DNA of 5,570 nucleotides. Source: Actinotalea sp. Its GTDB lineage: Bacteria > Actinomycetota > Actinomycetes > Actinomycetales > Cellulomonadaceae. The stretch is taken from NCBI GenBank assembly GCA_014360395.1, contig JACIXM010000531.1:1-5570 (forward strand), in the 5' to 3' direction. Below the pieces are notes generated by a model that saw only the letters and a list, made by a program, of their open reading frames with translations, was not told the origin of the DNA and made no database searches. The position numbers and the translations under genes are program-made. Of the stretch, positions 1-5,570 are shown piece by piece (the stretch's first letter is position 1; the number at the start of each line of letters is the position of its first letter).

Positions 1-177
1 CGCCCTCCTTCGTCGGGCGCCCTGCCAGGCCCACCACGGTCCGGGCATCGGTCTCCCGACCCCCTCACGGCGTCACCGTGGGTACCCGCTCGGGGCCGTC
101 CAGGCCCGCGGGCCAAGTCGTTCTGGCCGCTCACCCGAGCGGCGACAGCCCTCGCGGAGGGTGGAAGAGAGGTCGTC
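1..177 (+). other. Non-coding spacer and rbfA leader
   Basis: No frame here gives a protein I recognise. In particular, neither the usual C-terminus of IF2 (infB) nor a DUF503-type protein, both common upstream of rbfA in actinobacteria, is visible. All three forward frames are largely open, but this is expected at such high GC and is not evidence of coding. The stretch holds several palindromes: an incomplete hairpin at the left edge (1-5 with 15-19), GGGTACCC at 80-87 and GGCCCGCGGGCC at 103-114, then the two hairpins listed separately. I see no convincing -10/-35 pair. The likely reading is the 3' spacer after infB plus the rbfA 5' leader. Confidence 0.6.
126..172 (+). promoter_or_regulatory. 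Tandem hairpins and ribosome binding site of rbfA
   Basis: Two hairpins sit back to back before rbfA. The first is a perfect 7-bp stem (GCCGCTC 126-132 with GAGCGGC 137-143, loop ACCC). The second is a 5-bp stem (CCCTC 149-153 with GAGGG 157-161, loop GCG), extendable by a G-U pair. The purine-rich GGAAGAGAGG at 163-172 follows at once and ends 5 bases before the GTG, so it serves as the Shine-Dalgarno site and supports that start. Neither hairpin is followed by a T-run. Whether they terminate, protect or regulate the RNA cannot be told from sequence alone; short GC-rich stems also arise by chance in such DNA. Confidence 0.4.
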
Positions 178-636
178 GTGGTTGATCATCCTCGGGCTCG
201 GAAGGTTGCCGACCGGATCCAGCAGGTGGTGGCGCAGATGCTCGACACCCGGGTGAAGGACCCCCGGCTCGGCTTCGTCACCGTGACGGACGTGCGCGTG
301 ACCGGGGACCTGCAGCACGCGTCGGTGTTCTACACGGTGCTCGGCGACGAGGAGGCCCGGGTGGGCACCGCCGCGGCGCTGGAGAGCGCCAAGGGCCTCA
401 TCCGCTCCGAGGTCGGCAAGCAGGTGGGCATCCGGCTCACGCCGACCCTGGAGTTCGTGGCCGACGCGATCCCGGAGACGGCGGGGCACCTGGAGGAGAC
501 CCTGCGGCGCGCCGCGGCGCGGGACGCCGAGCTGGCGGCGCTGGCCGCGTCCGCGCAGTACGCCGGCGACGCCGACCCCTACCGCCGGCCCGAGGACGAC
601 CTCGCCGACGACGCCGAGGACGGCGACCGCCCGTGA
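178..636 (+). CDS. rbfA: 30S ribosome-binding factor RbfA
   Basis: RbfA binds the immature 30S subunit near the 16S 5' helix and is needed for late small-subunit maturation. The 152-residue product has the family's single KH-like domain at about residues 5-112. It has the basic N-terminus [12 protein letters not shown], the conserved [14 protein letters not shown] block at 26-39, the helix with SAKG at 70-73, and the RLTPTLEF strand at 86-93. From about residue 120 the tail is rich in Ala, Asp and Glu and looks disordered, as is usual for actinobacterial members. The GTG start is chosen because the protein begins where relatives do and a purine-rich Shine-Dalgarno stretch lies 5 bases upstream. 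The stop overlaps the truB start (GTGA), indicating coupled translation. Identification is from motifs and from the rbfA-truB order. Confidence 0.95.
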   Translation: MVDHPRARKVADRIQQVVAQMLDTRVKDPRLGFVTVTDVRVTGDLQHASVFYTVLGDEEARVGTAAALESAKGLIRSEVGKQVGIRLTPTLEFVADAIPETAGHLEETLRRAAARDAELAALAASAQYAGDADPYRRPEDDLADDAEDGDRP

Positions 637-1541
637 CACCCGCGCCGTCGGGCCTCGTCGTCGTCGACAAGCCCGCCGGGTGGACCAGCCACGACGTCGT
701 CGCGCGTGTGCGGCGGCTCGCCGGCACGCGCAAGGTCGGCCACGCCGGCACCCTCGACCCGATGGCGACCGGCGTGCTCGTCCTGGGGCTGGAGAAGGCG
801 ACCCGCCTGCTCACCTACGTCGTCGGCGCCGACAAGGACTACCTGGCGACGGTGCGTCTGGGCGTGACGACGACCACGGACGACGCCGAGGGCGAGACGG
901 TCGCGACGACCGACGCCGGCGCGCTGACCGAGGCGCACGTCCGCGCCGCCGTCGCGCCCCTGACCGGGCCCATCGAGCAGGTGCCCTCCACGGTGAGCGC
1001 CATCAAGGTCGACGGCCGGCGCGCCTATGCCCGCGTCCGGGCGGGGGAGGACGTCGTGCTGGCGGCCCGCCCCGTGGTGGTCCACCGGTTCGAGGTCCTC
1101 GGGACCCGCCAGGCCGAGCACGCCGGTAATCCGGCCCTGGACGTCGACGTGGCCGTGACCTGCAGCTCCGGGACGTACGTCCGGGCGCTCGCGCGCGACC
1201 TGGGGGCGGCGCTCGGGGTCGGCGGGCACCTGACGGCGCTGCGCCGCACGCGCGTCGGTGGCTACGGCCTCGCGGCTGCCCGGACGCTGGAGGACCTGGA
1301 GCGCTCCTTCACCGTCCTGCCGCTGGAGGACGCCGCCCGCGCGACGTTCCCCGCGCGCACGCTGAGCGCCGAGGAGGCGACGGCGCTGAGCTACGGCAAG
1401 CGGATCCGGACGGCAGACGGTGGCCCGGCCGGCACGCCCGAGGTGCCCGTGGCGGCGTTCGCCCCGGACGGTGGCCTCGTCGCGCTGCTGACCGACGACG
1501 ACGGCGCCGCGCGCCCGGTGCTGGTGCTGCGCCCGGCCTGA
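633..1541 (+). CDS. truB: tRNA pseudouridine(55) synthase TruB
   Basis: TruB converts uridine 55 in the T-loop of tRNAs to pseudouridine and also acts as a tRNA-folding chaperone. The 302-residue protein has the usual family length. It shows the N-terminal block [15 protein letters not shown] (9-23) and the catalytic motif [14 protein letters not shown] (36-49), with the nucleophile at Asp42. The active-site Tyr70 lies in DKDYLATV, followed by KVDGRRAY (125-132) and [15 protein letters not shown] (177-191), with the conserved Arg184. These match E. coli Asp48, Tyr76 and Arg181 by motif. Residues from about 235 to the end form the variable C-terminal, PUA-like region. The GTG start overlaps the rbfA stop by 4 bases; a weak GAGGA (616-620) precedes it, so translation is probably coupled to rbfA. 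A 13-base tandem duplication covers the stop codon. Confidence 0.96.
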   Translation: MTPAPSGLVVVDKPAGWTSHDVVARVRRLAGTRKVGHAGTLDPMATGVLVLGLEKATRLLTYVVGADKDYLATVRLGVTTTTDDAEGETVATTDAGALTEAHVRAAVAPLTGPIEQVPSTVSAIKVDGRRAYARVRAGEDVVLAARPVVVHRFEVLGTRQAEHAGNPALDVDVAVTCSSGTYVRALARDLGAALGVGGHLTALRRTRVGGYGLAAARTLEDLERSFTVLPLEDAARATFPARTLSAEEATALSYGKRIRTADGGPAGTPEVPVAAFAPDGGLVALLTDDDGAARPVLVLRPA

Positions 1542-1554
1542 GCGCCCGGCCTGA
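1529..1554 (+). repeat. Perfect 13-bp tandem duplication across the truB stop
   Basis: The unit GCGCCCGGCCTGA occurs at 1529-1541 and again, with no gap, at 1542-1554. The first copy encodes the last residues of TruB and its TGA; the second copy lies in the spacer. As the unit is 13 bases long, the second TGA is in another frame. The end of the second copy also forms a 6-bp inverted repeat with what follows (CCGGCC 1546-1551, GGCCGG 1557-1562). The likely origin is replication slippage. Confidence 0.85.
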
Positions 1555-1595
1555 GCGGCCGGTCGGTGCGGCCATCGCCCGGAGGATGGCAGGCT

Positions 1596-1631
1596 GGCCC
1601 GGTCGAGGAACGAGACGGGCCCGCCGGCCCG
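1596..1631 (+). promoter_or_regulatory. Alternative hairpins in the ribF leader
   Basis: Three six-base blocks can pair in two exclusive ways. Block A GGCCCG (1596-1601) and block C GGCCCG (1626-1631) are identical, and block B CGGGCC (1616-1621) is the complement of both. B with C makes a 6-bp stem with a CGCC loop that ends 2 bases before the ribF Shine-Dalgarno site; A with B makes a 6-bp stem with a 14-base loop. There is no FMN riboswitch (RFN) consensus here. A regulatory role is only inferred, as short GC blocks repeat easily at this base composition. Confidence 0.3.
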
Positions 1632-1633
1632 CA

Positions 1634-1640
1634 GAGGGAG
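1634..1640 (+). promoter_or_regulatory. Ribosome binding site that sets the ribF start
   Basis: GAGGGAG lies 5 bases before the ATG at 1646. An in-frame ATG 60 bases upstream (1586) has no comparable site, and its extra residues do not resemble RibF, so 1646 is taken as the start. Confidence 0.75.
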
Positions 1641-1645
1641 AACGC

Positions 1646-2635
1646 ATGGAGTGCTGGACGGACGTGGACCGGGTCCCGCGGGACGTGGGCCCGTCGGTCG
1701 TCACGATCGGCAACTTCGACGGCGTCCACCGGGGTCACCGCAGCGTCCTGGCCCGCATGGTCGCCGCGGCCCGCGCCGTCGACGGGCGCGCGGTCGCGGT
1801 CACCTTCGACCCGCACCCGCTGCAGGTGCACCGTCCGCAGACCGCCCCGGAGCTGCTGACCGGCGTGGTCGACCGGCTCGAGCTGCTGGCGCAGACCGGG
1901 CTCGACGCCGTGCTGCTCGTCGAGTACACGCTGGACTTCGCCCGGACGACGCCCGAGGACTTCGTGCGCCGCTACCTGGTCGAGGCGCTCGGCGCGGTGC
2001 GCGTCGTCGTCGGGCACGACGTCCGGTTCGGGCGGGACAACAGCGGCGACCTGTCGACGATGGTCGACCTCGGCCGCCGGCACGGCTTCGAGGTCGACGT
2101 CCTGGACGACGTGCACGGCACCGCCCCGACCCAGCGGCGGTGGTCCTCCACGTGGGTGCGCGAGCTGCTCGGTGCCGGGGACGTCGAGGCGGCGGCGGAG
2201 ATCCTCGGGCGCCCCCACCGGGTGCGCGGCGTCGTCGTCCACGGCGACGCGCGCGGGCGGGAGCTGGGCTACCCCACCGCCAACCTCGGCGGGACGTCGG
2301 GGATGGTGCCCGCCGACGGCGTCTACGCCGGCTGGCTGCGGCGCGTCTCCCTGGGGCCGGACGAGGTGGACGGCCTCCTGCCGGTCGCGGTGTCGATCGG
2401 GACCAACCCGACCTTCGACGGCGTGCATCGGCGGCTCGAGGCGCACGTGCCCGGCCGCACCGACCTCGACCTGTACGACGAGGAGGTCGTCGTGGAGCTG
2501 ACGGACCGGTTGCGGCCCACCCTGCGGTTCGACTCCGCCGAGGCCCTCGTCGAGCAGATGGCGGTCGACGTGGCCCGCACCCGCGAGGTGCTCGCCGACG
2601 GTCCGCTCAGCGTCGGGGGTTCGCCGGCCGCCTGA
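1646..2635 (+). CDS. ribF: Bifunctional riboflavin kinase / FAD synthetase RibF
   Basis: RibF phosphorylates riboflavin to FMN and then adenylylates FMN to FAD, in the cytoplasm. The 329-residue length is normal for the two-domain bacterial enzyme. The N-terminal nucleotidyltransferase (FAD synthetase) domain spans about residues 15-180. It shows [10 protein letters not shown] (22-31, with the HxGH-type signature HRGH), FDPHPL (54-59) and SSTWVR (167-172). The C-terminal riboflavin kinase domain runs from about 185 to 315. It shows GYPTAN (208-213), GVYAG (225-229), SIGTNPTF (250-257) and LEAH (264-267), whose Glu265 is the expected general base by motif. The domain order and motifs leave little doubt. 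The gene sits 104 bases after truB, so it may be co-transcribed or have its own promoter; I saw no persuasive -35/-10 pair in that gap. Two stops in frame end it (TGA TAG). Confidence 0.95.
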   Translation: MECWTDVDRVPRDVGPSVVTIGNFDGVHRGHRSVLARMVAAARAVDGRAVAVTFDPHPLQVHRPQTAPELLTGVVDRLELLAQTGLDAVLLVEYTLDFARTTPEDFVRRYLVEALGAVRVVVGHDVRFGRDNSGDLSTMVDLGRRHGFEVDVLDDVHGTAPTQRRWSSTWVRELLGAGDVEAAAEILGRPHRVRGVVVHGDARGRELGYPTANLGGTSGMVPADGVYAGWLRRVSLGPDEVDGLLPVAVSIGTNPTFDGVHRRLEAHVPGRTDLDLYDEEVVVELTDRLRPTLRFDSAEALVEQMAVDVARTREVLADGPLSVGGSPAA

Positions 2636-2641
2636 TAGGAT
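2636..2641 (+). promoter_or_regulatory. Candidate -10 element of an rpsO promoter
   Basis: TAGGAT fits the actinobacterial sigma-A -10 pattern TANNNT and is the only such A/T-richer hexamer near here. It lies directly after the ribF stop, about 86 bases before the rpsO start, which would leave a leader of about 80 bases. There is no good -35 at 16-19 bases spacing (the region reads GTCGGGG). The TAG also serves as a second in-frame stop for ribF, which is another possible reason for its presence. Confidence 0.45.
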
Positions 2642-2645
2642 CGCT

Positions 2646-2724
2646 GCGCCGTCAGAACGGCCGCGGACCCAGAGCGCCCGGGTGGACATGCCCCGGAGCA
2701 CCGCGCAACGACCCGGATGGAGAG
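2646..2724 (+). promoter_or_regulatory. Structured rpsO leader with ribosome binding site
   Basis: The leader can form a hairpin GCCGT (2648-2652) with ACGGC (2657-2661), loop CAGA, extendable by two pairs past a bulged C. A second hairpin pairs CCGGG (2678-2682) with CCCGG (2692-2696), with an outer GCGC/GCGC stem (2674-2677, 2703-2706). CCGGGT (2678-2683) can instead pair with ACCCGG (2711-2716), which ends 2 bases before the Shine-Dalgarno GGAGAG (2719-2724). Such a choice is the kind of arrangement seen in autoregulated S15 leaders, which have several architectures across bacteria. I cannot match it to a described one by eye, so the role is inference. Confidence 0.35.
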
Positions 2725-2727
2725 CCT

Positions 2728-2997
2728 GTGCCTCTTGACGCCGCCACCAAGCAGCGGATCATGACCGAGTACGCCACGACCGAGAACGACACGGGCTCCC
2801 CGGAGGTCCAGGTCGCGCTGCTGACGCAGCGGATCAAGGACCTCACCGAGCACCTCAAGGAGCACAAGCACGACCACCACTCGCGTCGTGGCCTGCTCCT
2901 CCTCGTCGGCCAGCGCCGCCGCCTCCTCGGCTACCTGCAGAAGGTCGACATCGAGCGCTACCGGAGCCTCATCGAGCGCCTCGGCCTGCGCCGCTGA
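2728..2997 (+). CDS. rpsO: Small ribosomal subunit protein uS15
   Basis: S15 is a primary 16S rRNA-binding protein of the 30S platform; it binds the three-way junction of helices 20-22 and helps bridge to the 50S subunit. The 89-residue length is exact for the family. The sequence shows the conserved [16 protein letters not shown] stretch (21-36) and the rRNA-binding block [20 protein letters not shown] (48-67), including His42, Asp49 and Ser52 that match known RNA contacts. It ends in a basic RRR-containing helix pair. The GTG start gives the usual MPLDAATKQ opening and follows GGAGAG closely. An ATG at 2717 is out of frame. The gene is probably both read through from ribF and served by its own promoter. 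A strong inverted repeat begins 5 bases after the stop. Confidence 0.97.
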   Translation: MPLDAATKQRIMTEYATTENDTGSPEVQVALLTQRIKDLTEHLKEHKHDHHSRRGLLLLVGQRRRLLGYLQKVDIERYRSLIERLGLRR

Positions 2998-3002
2998 TCG
3001 TC

Positions 3003-3041
3003 CCGGACCAGCCCGGACCCCCAGGGTCCGGGCTGGTCCGG
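3003..3041 (+). terminator. 18-bp perfect stem-loop after rpsO
   Basis: The arms at 3003-3020 and 3024-3041 are perfect reverse complements around a CCA loop, 5 bases after the rpsO stop. Each arm is built from two copies of an 8-mer (CCCGGACC at 3002-3009 and 3012-3019), so shifted pairings are possible. No T-run follows, so it would be a U-less actinobacterial-type terminator or a partial one that lets some RNA polymerase through to pnp. In Streptomyces coelicolor the rpsO-pnp readthrough RNA is known to be cut by RNase III in the intergenic region; this long duplex is the obvious equivalent candidate. Confidence 0.85.
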
Positions 3042-3072
3042 TGTCAGGCTCCGCGCGCCGGCGCCTGACACC
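3040..3072 (+). repeat. Second inverted repeat joined to the rpsO hairpin
   Basis: GGTGTCAGGC (3040-3049) and GCCTGACACC (3063-3072) are perfect 10-bp complements with a 13-base GC-rich loop. The left arm shares its first two bases (3040-3041) with the right arm of the 18-bp stem, so the two helices abut and could stack, with two base pairs contested. It has no T-run. It could be a back-up terminator or part of an RNase processing site ahead of pnp. Confidence 0.75.
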
Positions 3073-3175
3073 CGCCCGGTCGGGGATCGTGGGCACCGTT
3101 CACGGCCTCCCGAGCGGGCGGCGCACCACCACCGCACACCCGCGCCCGTACCGGTGCCCGGTCCTCGGTAGTGGC

Positions 3176-3209
3176 CCGCGGAGAGCGACCGGCCCAGCCG
3201 GCTCCGCGG
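3176..3209 (+). repeat. Stem-loop in the pnp leader
   Basis: CCGCGGAG (3176-3183) pairs perfectly with CTCCGCGG (3202-3209). Inside, CCGG (3189-3192) can pair with CCGG (3198-3201) around a CCCAG loop, leaving a 5-base bulge on the left side only. It ends 54 bases before the pnp start. A smaller hairpin may precede it (TACCG 3149-3153, CGGTA 3166-3170). PNPase controls its own leader RNA after RNase III cleavage in E. coli; a like role here is inference. Confidence 0.55.
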
Positions 3210-3250
3210 ACCTCGATCGAAGACCGTCGCCAGGCGGGCGCCCTCGAGAC

Positions 3251-3258
3251 AAGGAGGG
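3251..3258 (+). promoter_or_regulatory. Strong ribosome binding site that sets the pnp start
   Basis: AAGGAGGG is a full anti-Shine-Dalgarno match and lies 5 bases before the GTG at 3264. The same frame is open back to a GTG at 3171, but that one has no such site and its added residues are unlike PNPase N-termini. Confidence 0.9.
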
Positions 3259-3263
3259 CTCCC

Positions 3264-5483
3264 GTGGAGGGACCCGAGATCCAGTTCGCCGAGGCCGTCA
3301 TCGACAACGGCCGCTTCGGCACCCGCACCGTCCGCTTCGAGACCGGCCGCCTGGCCAAGCAGGCCGCCGGTGCAGCCGCCGCCTACCTCGACGGCGACAC
3401 GATGCTCCTGTCGGCCACCTCGGCCGGCAAGCACCCGCGGGAGCAGTTCGACTTCTTCCCGCTGACGGTCGACGTCGAGGAGCGCCAGTACGCCGCCGGC
3501 AAGATCCCCGGCTCGTTCTTCCGTCGTGAGGGCCGCCCGTCCACCGACGCGATCCTGGCCTGCCGCCTCATCGACCGGCCGCTGCGCCCGCTCTTCGTCA
3601 AGGGCCTGCGCAACGAGGTCCAGGTCGTCGTCACGGTCATGGCGCTGCACCCGGACGACCCGTACGACGTCCTGGCGATCAACGCCGCGTCGATGTCCAC
3701 CCAGCTGTCCGGCCTGCCGTTCTCCGGCCCCGTCGGCGGCGTGCGCATCGCGCTCGTGGACGACCAGTGGGTGGCCTTCCCGCGGTACTCCGAGCGTGAG
3801 CGCGCGTCCTTCGACATGGTCGTCGCCGGGCGCGTCGTCGGCGACGACGTCGCCATCGCGATGATCGAGGCCGAGGCGCCCGAGAAGGCGTGGAACCTCA
3901 TCAAGGACGAGGGCGCCACCGCGCCGTCCGAGGACGTCGTCGCCCAGGGACTGGAGGCGGCGAAGCCGTTCATCCGCGCGCTGTGCGAGGCGCAGGCCCA
4001 GCTCGCGGCGGGCAACGCCAAGGAGACCCAGGAGTTCCCGCTCTTCCCGGACTACCAGCCGGACGCCTACGAGGCCGTCGAGGCGGCGTCGTCCGAGCGC
4101 CTGGGCGAGGCCCTGTCGATCGCGGACAAGACGGCCCGCAACGACCGGCTCGACGAGATCAAGGCCGAGGTCCTGGCCGAGCTCGCGGACCGCTTCGAGG
4201 GACGGGACAAGGAGCTCTCCGCCGCCTACCGCGCGGTCCAGAAGAAGCTCATCCGCCAGCGCATCCTCACCGACGGCTTCCGCATCGACGGCCGTGGCCT
4301 GCGGGACATCCGCACGCTCTCGGCCGAGGTCGAGGTGCTGCCGCGCGTCCACGGCTCGGCCCTGTTCGAGCGCGGCGAGACGCAGATCCTCGGCGTGACG
4401 ACGCTCAACATGCTCCGGATGGAGCAGCAGCTCGACACGCTCTCGCCGGAGACGCGCAAGCGGTACATGCACAACTACAACTTCCCGCCCTACTCGACCG
4501 GTGAGACCGGCCGCGTGGGCTCGCCGAAGCGCCGCGAGATCGGCCACGGCGCGCTGGCCGAGCGCGCCATCGTGCCCGTCCTGCCGAGCCGCGAGGAGTT
4601 CCCGTACGCGATCCGCCAGGTGTCCGAGGCGCTGAGCTCCAACGGCTCCACGTCCATGGGCTCGGTCTGCGCGTCGACCCTGTCGCTGCTCAACGCGGGC
4701 GTGCCGCTGCGCGCGCCGGTCGCCGGCATCGCGATGGGCCTGGTCTCCGACACGGTCGACGGCGAGACCCGCTACGCGGCCCTGACGGACATCCTCGGCG
4801 CCGAGGACGCCTTCGGTGACATGGACTTCAAGGTCGCCGGTACCCGGGACTTCGTCACCGCGATCCAGCTCGACACCAAGCTCGACGGGATCCCGGCCGA
4901 CGTCCTCGCCGGCGCGCTGACGCAGGCCAAGGAGGCGCGTCTGCACATCCTCGACGTCATGGCCGAGGCGATCGACACCCCGGACGAGATGTCGCCGTTC
5001 GCCCCGCGCGTGATCACCGTCAAGGTCCCGGTCGACAAGATCGGTGAGGTCATCGGCCCGAAGGGCAAGATGATCAACCAGATCCAGGACGAGACCGGCG
5101 CGGACATCTCCATCGAGGACGACGGCACGGTCTACATCGGCGCGACGGACGGCCCGTCCGCCGAGGCGGCCCGCGCGGCGATCAACGCCATCGCGAACCC
5201 GCACATGCCCGAGGTCGGCGAGCGCTTCGTCGGCACCGTGGTCAAGACGACGTCGTTCGGTGCGTTCGTCTCGCTGACGCCGGGCAAGGACGGCCTGCTG
5301 CACATCTCGCAGATCCGTCGCCTCGTCGGCGGCAAGCGGGTCGAGAACGTCGAGGACGTGCTGTCGATCGGCCAGAAGGTCCAGGTCGAGATCGGCGAGA
5401 TCGACCCGCGCGGCAAGCTGTCGCTGCACGCCGTGGTCGAGGAGACCGAGGGCGGCGCGGCCGCCGAGGGGGACCAGGCCTGA
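3264..5483 (+). CDS. pnp: Polyribonucleotide nucleotidyltransferase (PNPase)
   Basis: PNPase degrades RNA 3' to 5' with phosphate, releasing nucleoside diphosphates, and can run in reverse to add tails; it works as a ring-shaped trimer. The 739-residue length fits actinobacterial members. A first RNase PH domain (about 10-150) has [12 protein letters not shown] with Arg87 and Arg88, then [11 protein letters not shown]. An all-helical linker follows (about 250-335). The catalytic second RNase PH domain (about 342-565) opens with DGRG. It carries GHG with His428, [13 protein letters not shown] (459-471), and Asp515, Asp521 and Lys523 in the [10 protein letters not shown] stretch, which match E. 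coli Asp486, Asp492 and Lys494. A KH domain has GPKG at 598-601, and an S1 domain spans about 651-725, ending in an Ala/Glu-rich tail. Actinobacterial homologues are often labelled guanosine pentaphosphate synthetase I; that activity cannot be read from sequence. The next gene starts one base after the stop. Confidence 0.97.
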   Translation: MEGPEIQFAEAVIDNGRFGTRTVRFETGRLAKQAAGAAAAYLDGDTMLLSATSAGKHPREQFDFFPLTVDVEERQYAAGKIPGSFFRREGRPSTDAILACRLIDRPLRPLFVKGLRNEVQVVVTVMALHPDDPYDVLAINAASMSTQLSGLPFSGPVGGVRIALVDDQWVAFPRYSERERASFDMVVAGRVVGDDVAIAMIEAEAPEKAWNLIKDEGATAPSEDVVAQGLEAAKPFIRALCEAQAQLAAGNAKETQEFPLFPDYQPDAYEAVEAASSERLGEALSIADKTARNDRLDEIKAEVLAELADRFEGRDKELSAAYRAVQKKLIRQRILTDGFRIDGRGLRDIRTLSAEVEVLPRVHGSALFERGETQILGVTTLNMLRMEQQLDTLSPETRKRYMHNYNFPPYSTGETGRVGSPKRREIGHGALAERAIVPVLPSREEFPYAIRQVSEALSSNGSTSMGSVCASTLSLLNAGVPLRAPVAGIAMGLVSDTVDGETRYAALTDILGAEDAFGDMDFKVAGTRDFVTAIQLDTKLDGIPADVLAGALTQAKEARLHILDVMAEAIDTPDEMSPFAPRVITVKVPVDKIGEVIGPKGKMINQIQDETGADISIEDDGTVYIGATDGPSAEAARAAINAIANPHMPEVGERFVGTVVKTTSFGAFVSLTPGKDGLLHISQIRRLVGGKRVENVEDVLSIGQKVQVEIGEIDPRGKLSLHAVVEETEGGAAAEGDQA

Positions 5484-5484
5484 G

Positions 5485-5570
5485 GTGCCCCTGAACCTCC
5501 CGCTGGTGGGCCCGGGTGAGCCGGGCAGCCGGCTGACCGCCGGGCAGGACGGCGGCGCCATCGTGCGCCG
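5485..5570 (+). CDS. Probable M16 family zinc peptidase, N-terminus only
   Basis: A GTG one base after the pnp stop opens a frame that runs off the right edge; 28 codons are visible. The peptide starts MPLNLPLVGPGEPGSRL and ends GGAIVRR. It resembles the N-terminal lead-in of the M16 (insulinase/processing-peptidase-like) proteins that follow pnp in many actinobacteria, including Streptomyces, where it precedes the conserved LPGG strand. The HxxEH zinc motif would lie beyond the window, so function rests on synteny and a short resemblance. GAGGGGGA (5466-5473) lies 11 bases upstream, inside pnp, a long spacing that suggests coupling to pnp translation. A GTG at 5506 is a less likely alternative start. 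Confidence 0.6.
   Translation, partial: MPLNLPLVGPGEPGSRLTAGQDGGAIVR

Noticed and set aside
1582..1595. GAGGAT or CAGGCT as a -10 element for a ribF promoter
   Set aside because: Neither has a -35-like sequence at 16-19 bases, and both differ from the consensus first base.
1586..1645. N-terminal extension of RibF from an upstream in-frame ATG
   Set aside because: There is no ribosome binding site before it, the added residues do not look like RibF, and GAGGGAG marks the ATG at 1646.
1542..1645. FMN riboswitch before ribF
   Set aside because: None of the conserved RFN core sequences is seen and the spacer is too short for the full element.
1391..2701. Long minus-strand open frame across ribF
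   Set aside because: It is an antisense shadow of ribF with low-complexity composition and no motif.
1651..2997. Forward frame running through ribF and into rpsO as if a fusion protein
   Set aside because: The upstream part is an Arg/Ala/Gly-rich off-frame shadow of ribF; only the last 89 codons are a real protein, with its own start and ribosome binding site.
3169..3174. TAGTGG as a -10 element for a pnp promoter
   Set aside because: It lacks the final T of TANNNT and there is no -35 match at the right distance.
3171..3263. N-terminal extension of PNPase from a GTG at 3171
   Set aside because: The extension overlaps the leader stem-loop, has no ribosome binding site, and the perfect AAGGAGGG supports 3264.
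2958..5561. Very long open frame on the minus strand across pnp
   Set aside because: It mirrors the pnp codons, is rich in Arg, Asp, Gly and Leu, has no recognisable domain, and such antisense frames are routine at very high GC.

Overview
The window is a stretch of very GC-rich DNA, with strong G/C preference at third codon positions and mostly GTG starts. It carries one strand-consistent block of conserved housekeeping genes in the order rbfA, truB, ribF, rpsO, pnp, then the first codons of a probable M16 zinc peptidase. This order, the S15 and PNPase sequences, and the joint RNase PH/KH/S1 layout fit a high-GC actinobacterium. Micrococcales (Cellulomonas-like) is my best guess by recall, not by a search.

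Layout, all on the + strand. Positions 1-177 hold no gene I recognise; they are probably the spacer downstream of infB (off the left edge) and the rbfA leader, with two small hairpins just before the rbfA ribosome binding site. rbfA (178-636) and truB (633-1541) overlap by 4 bases (GTGA). A 13-base tandem duplication spans the truB stop. A 104-base spacer with alternative hairpins leads to ribF (1646-2635). Directly after the ribF stop is a -10-like TAGGAT and an ~86-base leader, then rpsO (2728-2997). The 266-base rpsO-pnp spacer is the most structured part of the window: an 18-bp perfect inverted repeat, a 10-bp inverted repeat joined to it, and a third stem-loop 54 bases before pnp. pnp (3264-5483) is complete and is followed after one base by the GTG of the M16-like reading frame, which runs off the right edge.

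Functionally this is a translation and RNA-metabolism cluster: RbfA matures the 30S subunit, TruB makes pseudouridine 55 in tRNA, S15 is a primary 30S assembly protein, and PNPase degrades and processes RNA. RibF makes FMN and FAD and is a conserved passenger in this order. All catalytic residues I could locate by eye are present, and I see no frameshifts, mobile elements, CRISPR arrays, tRNAs or rRNAs. I do not see a new protein system. The points that merit a second look are RNA-level: the rpsO-pnp spacer, the rpsO leader, the ribF leader, and the small duplication at the truB stop.
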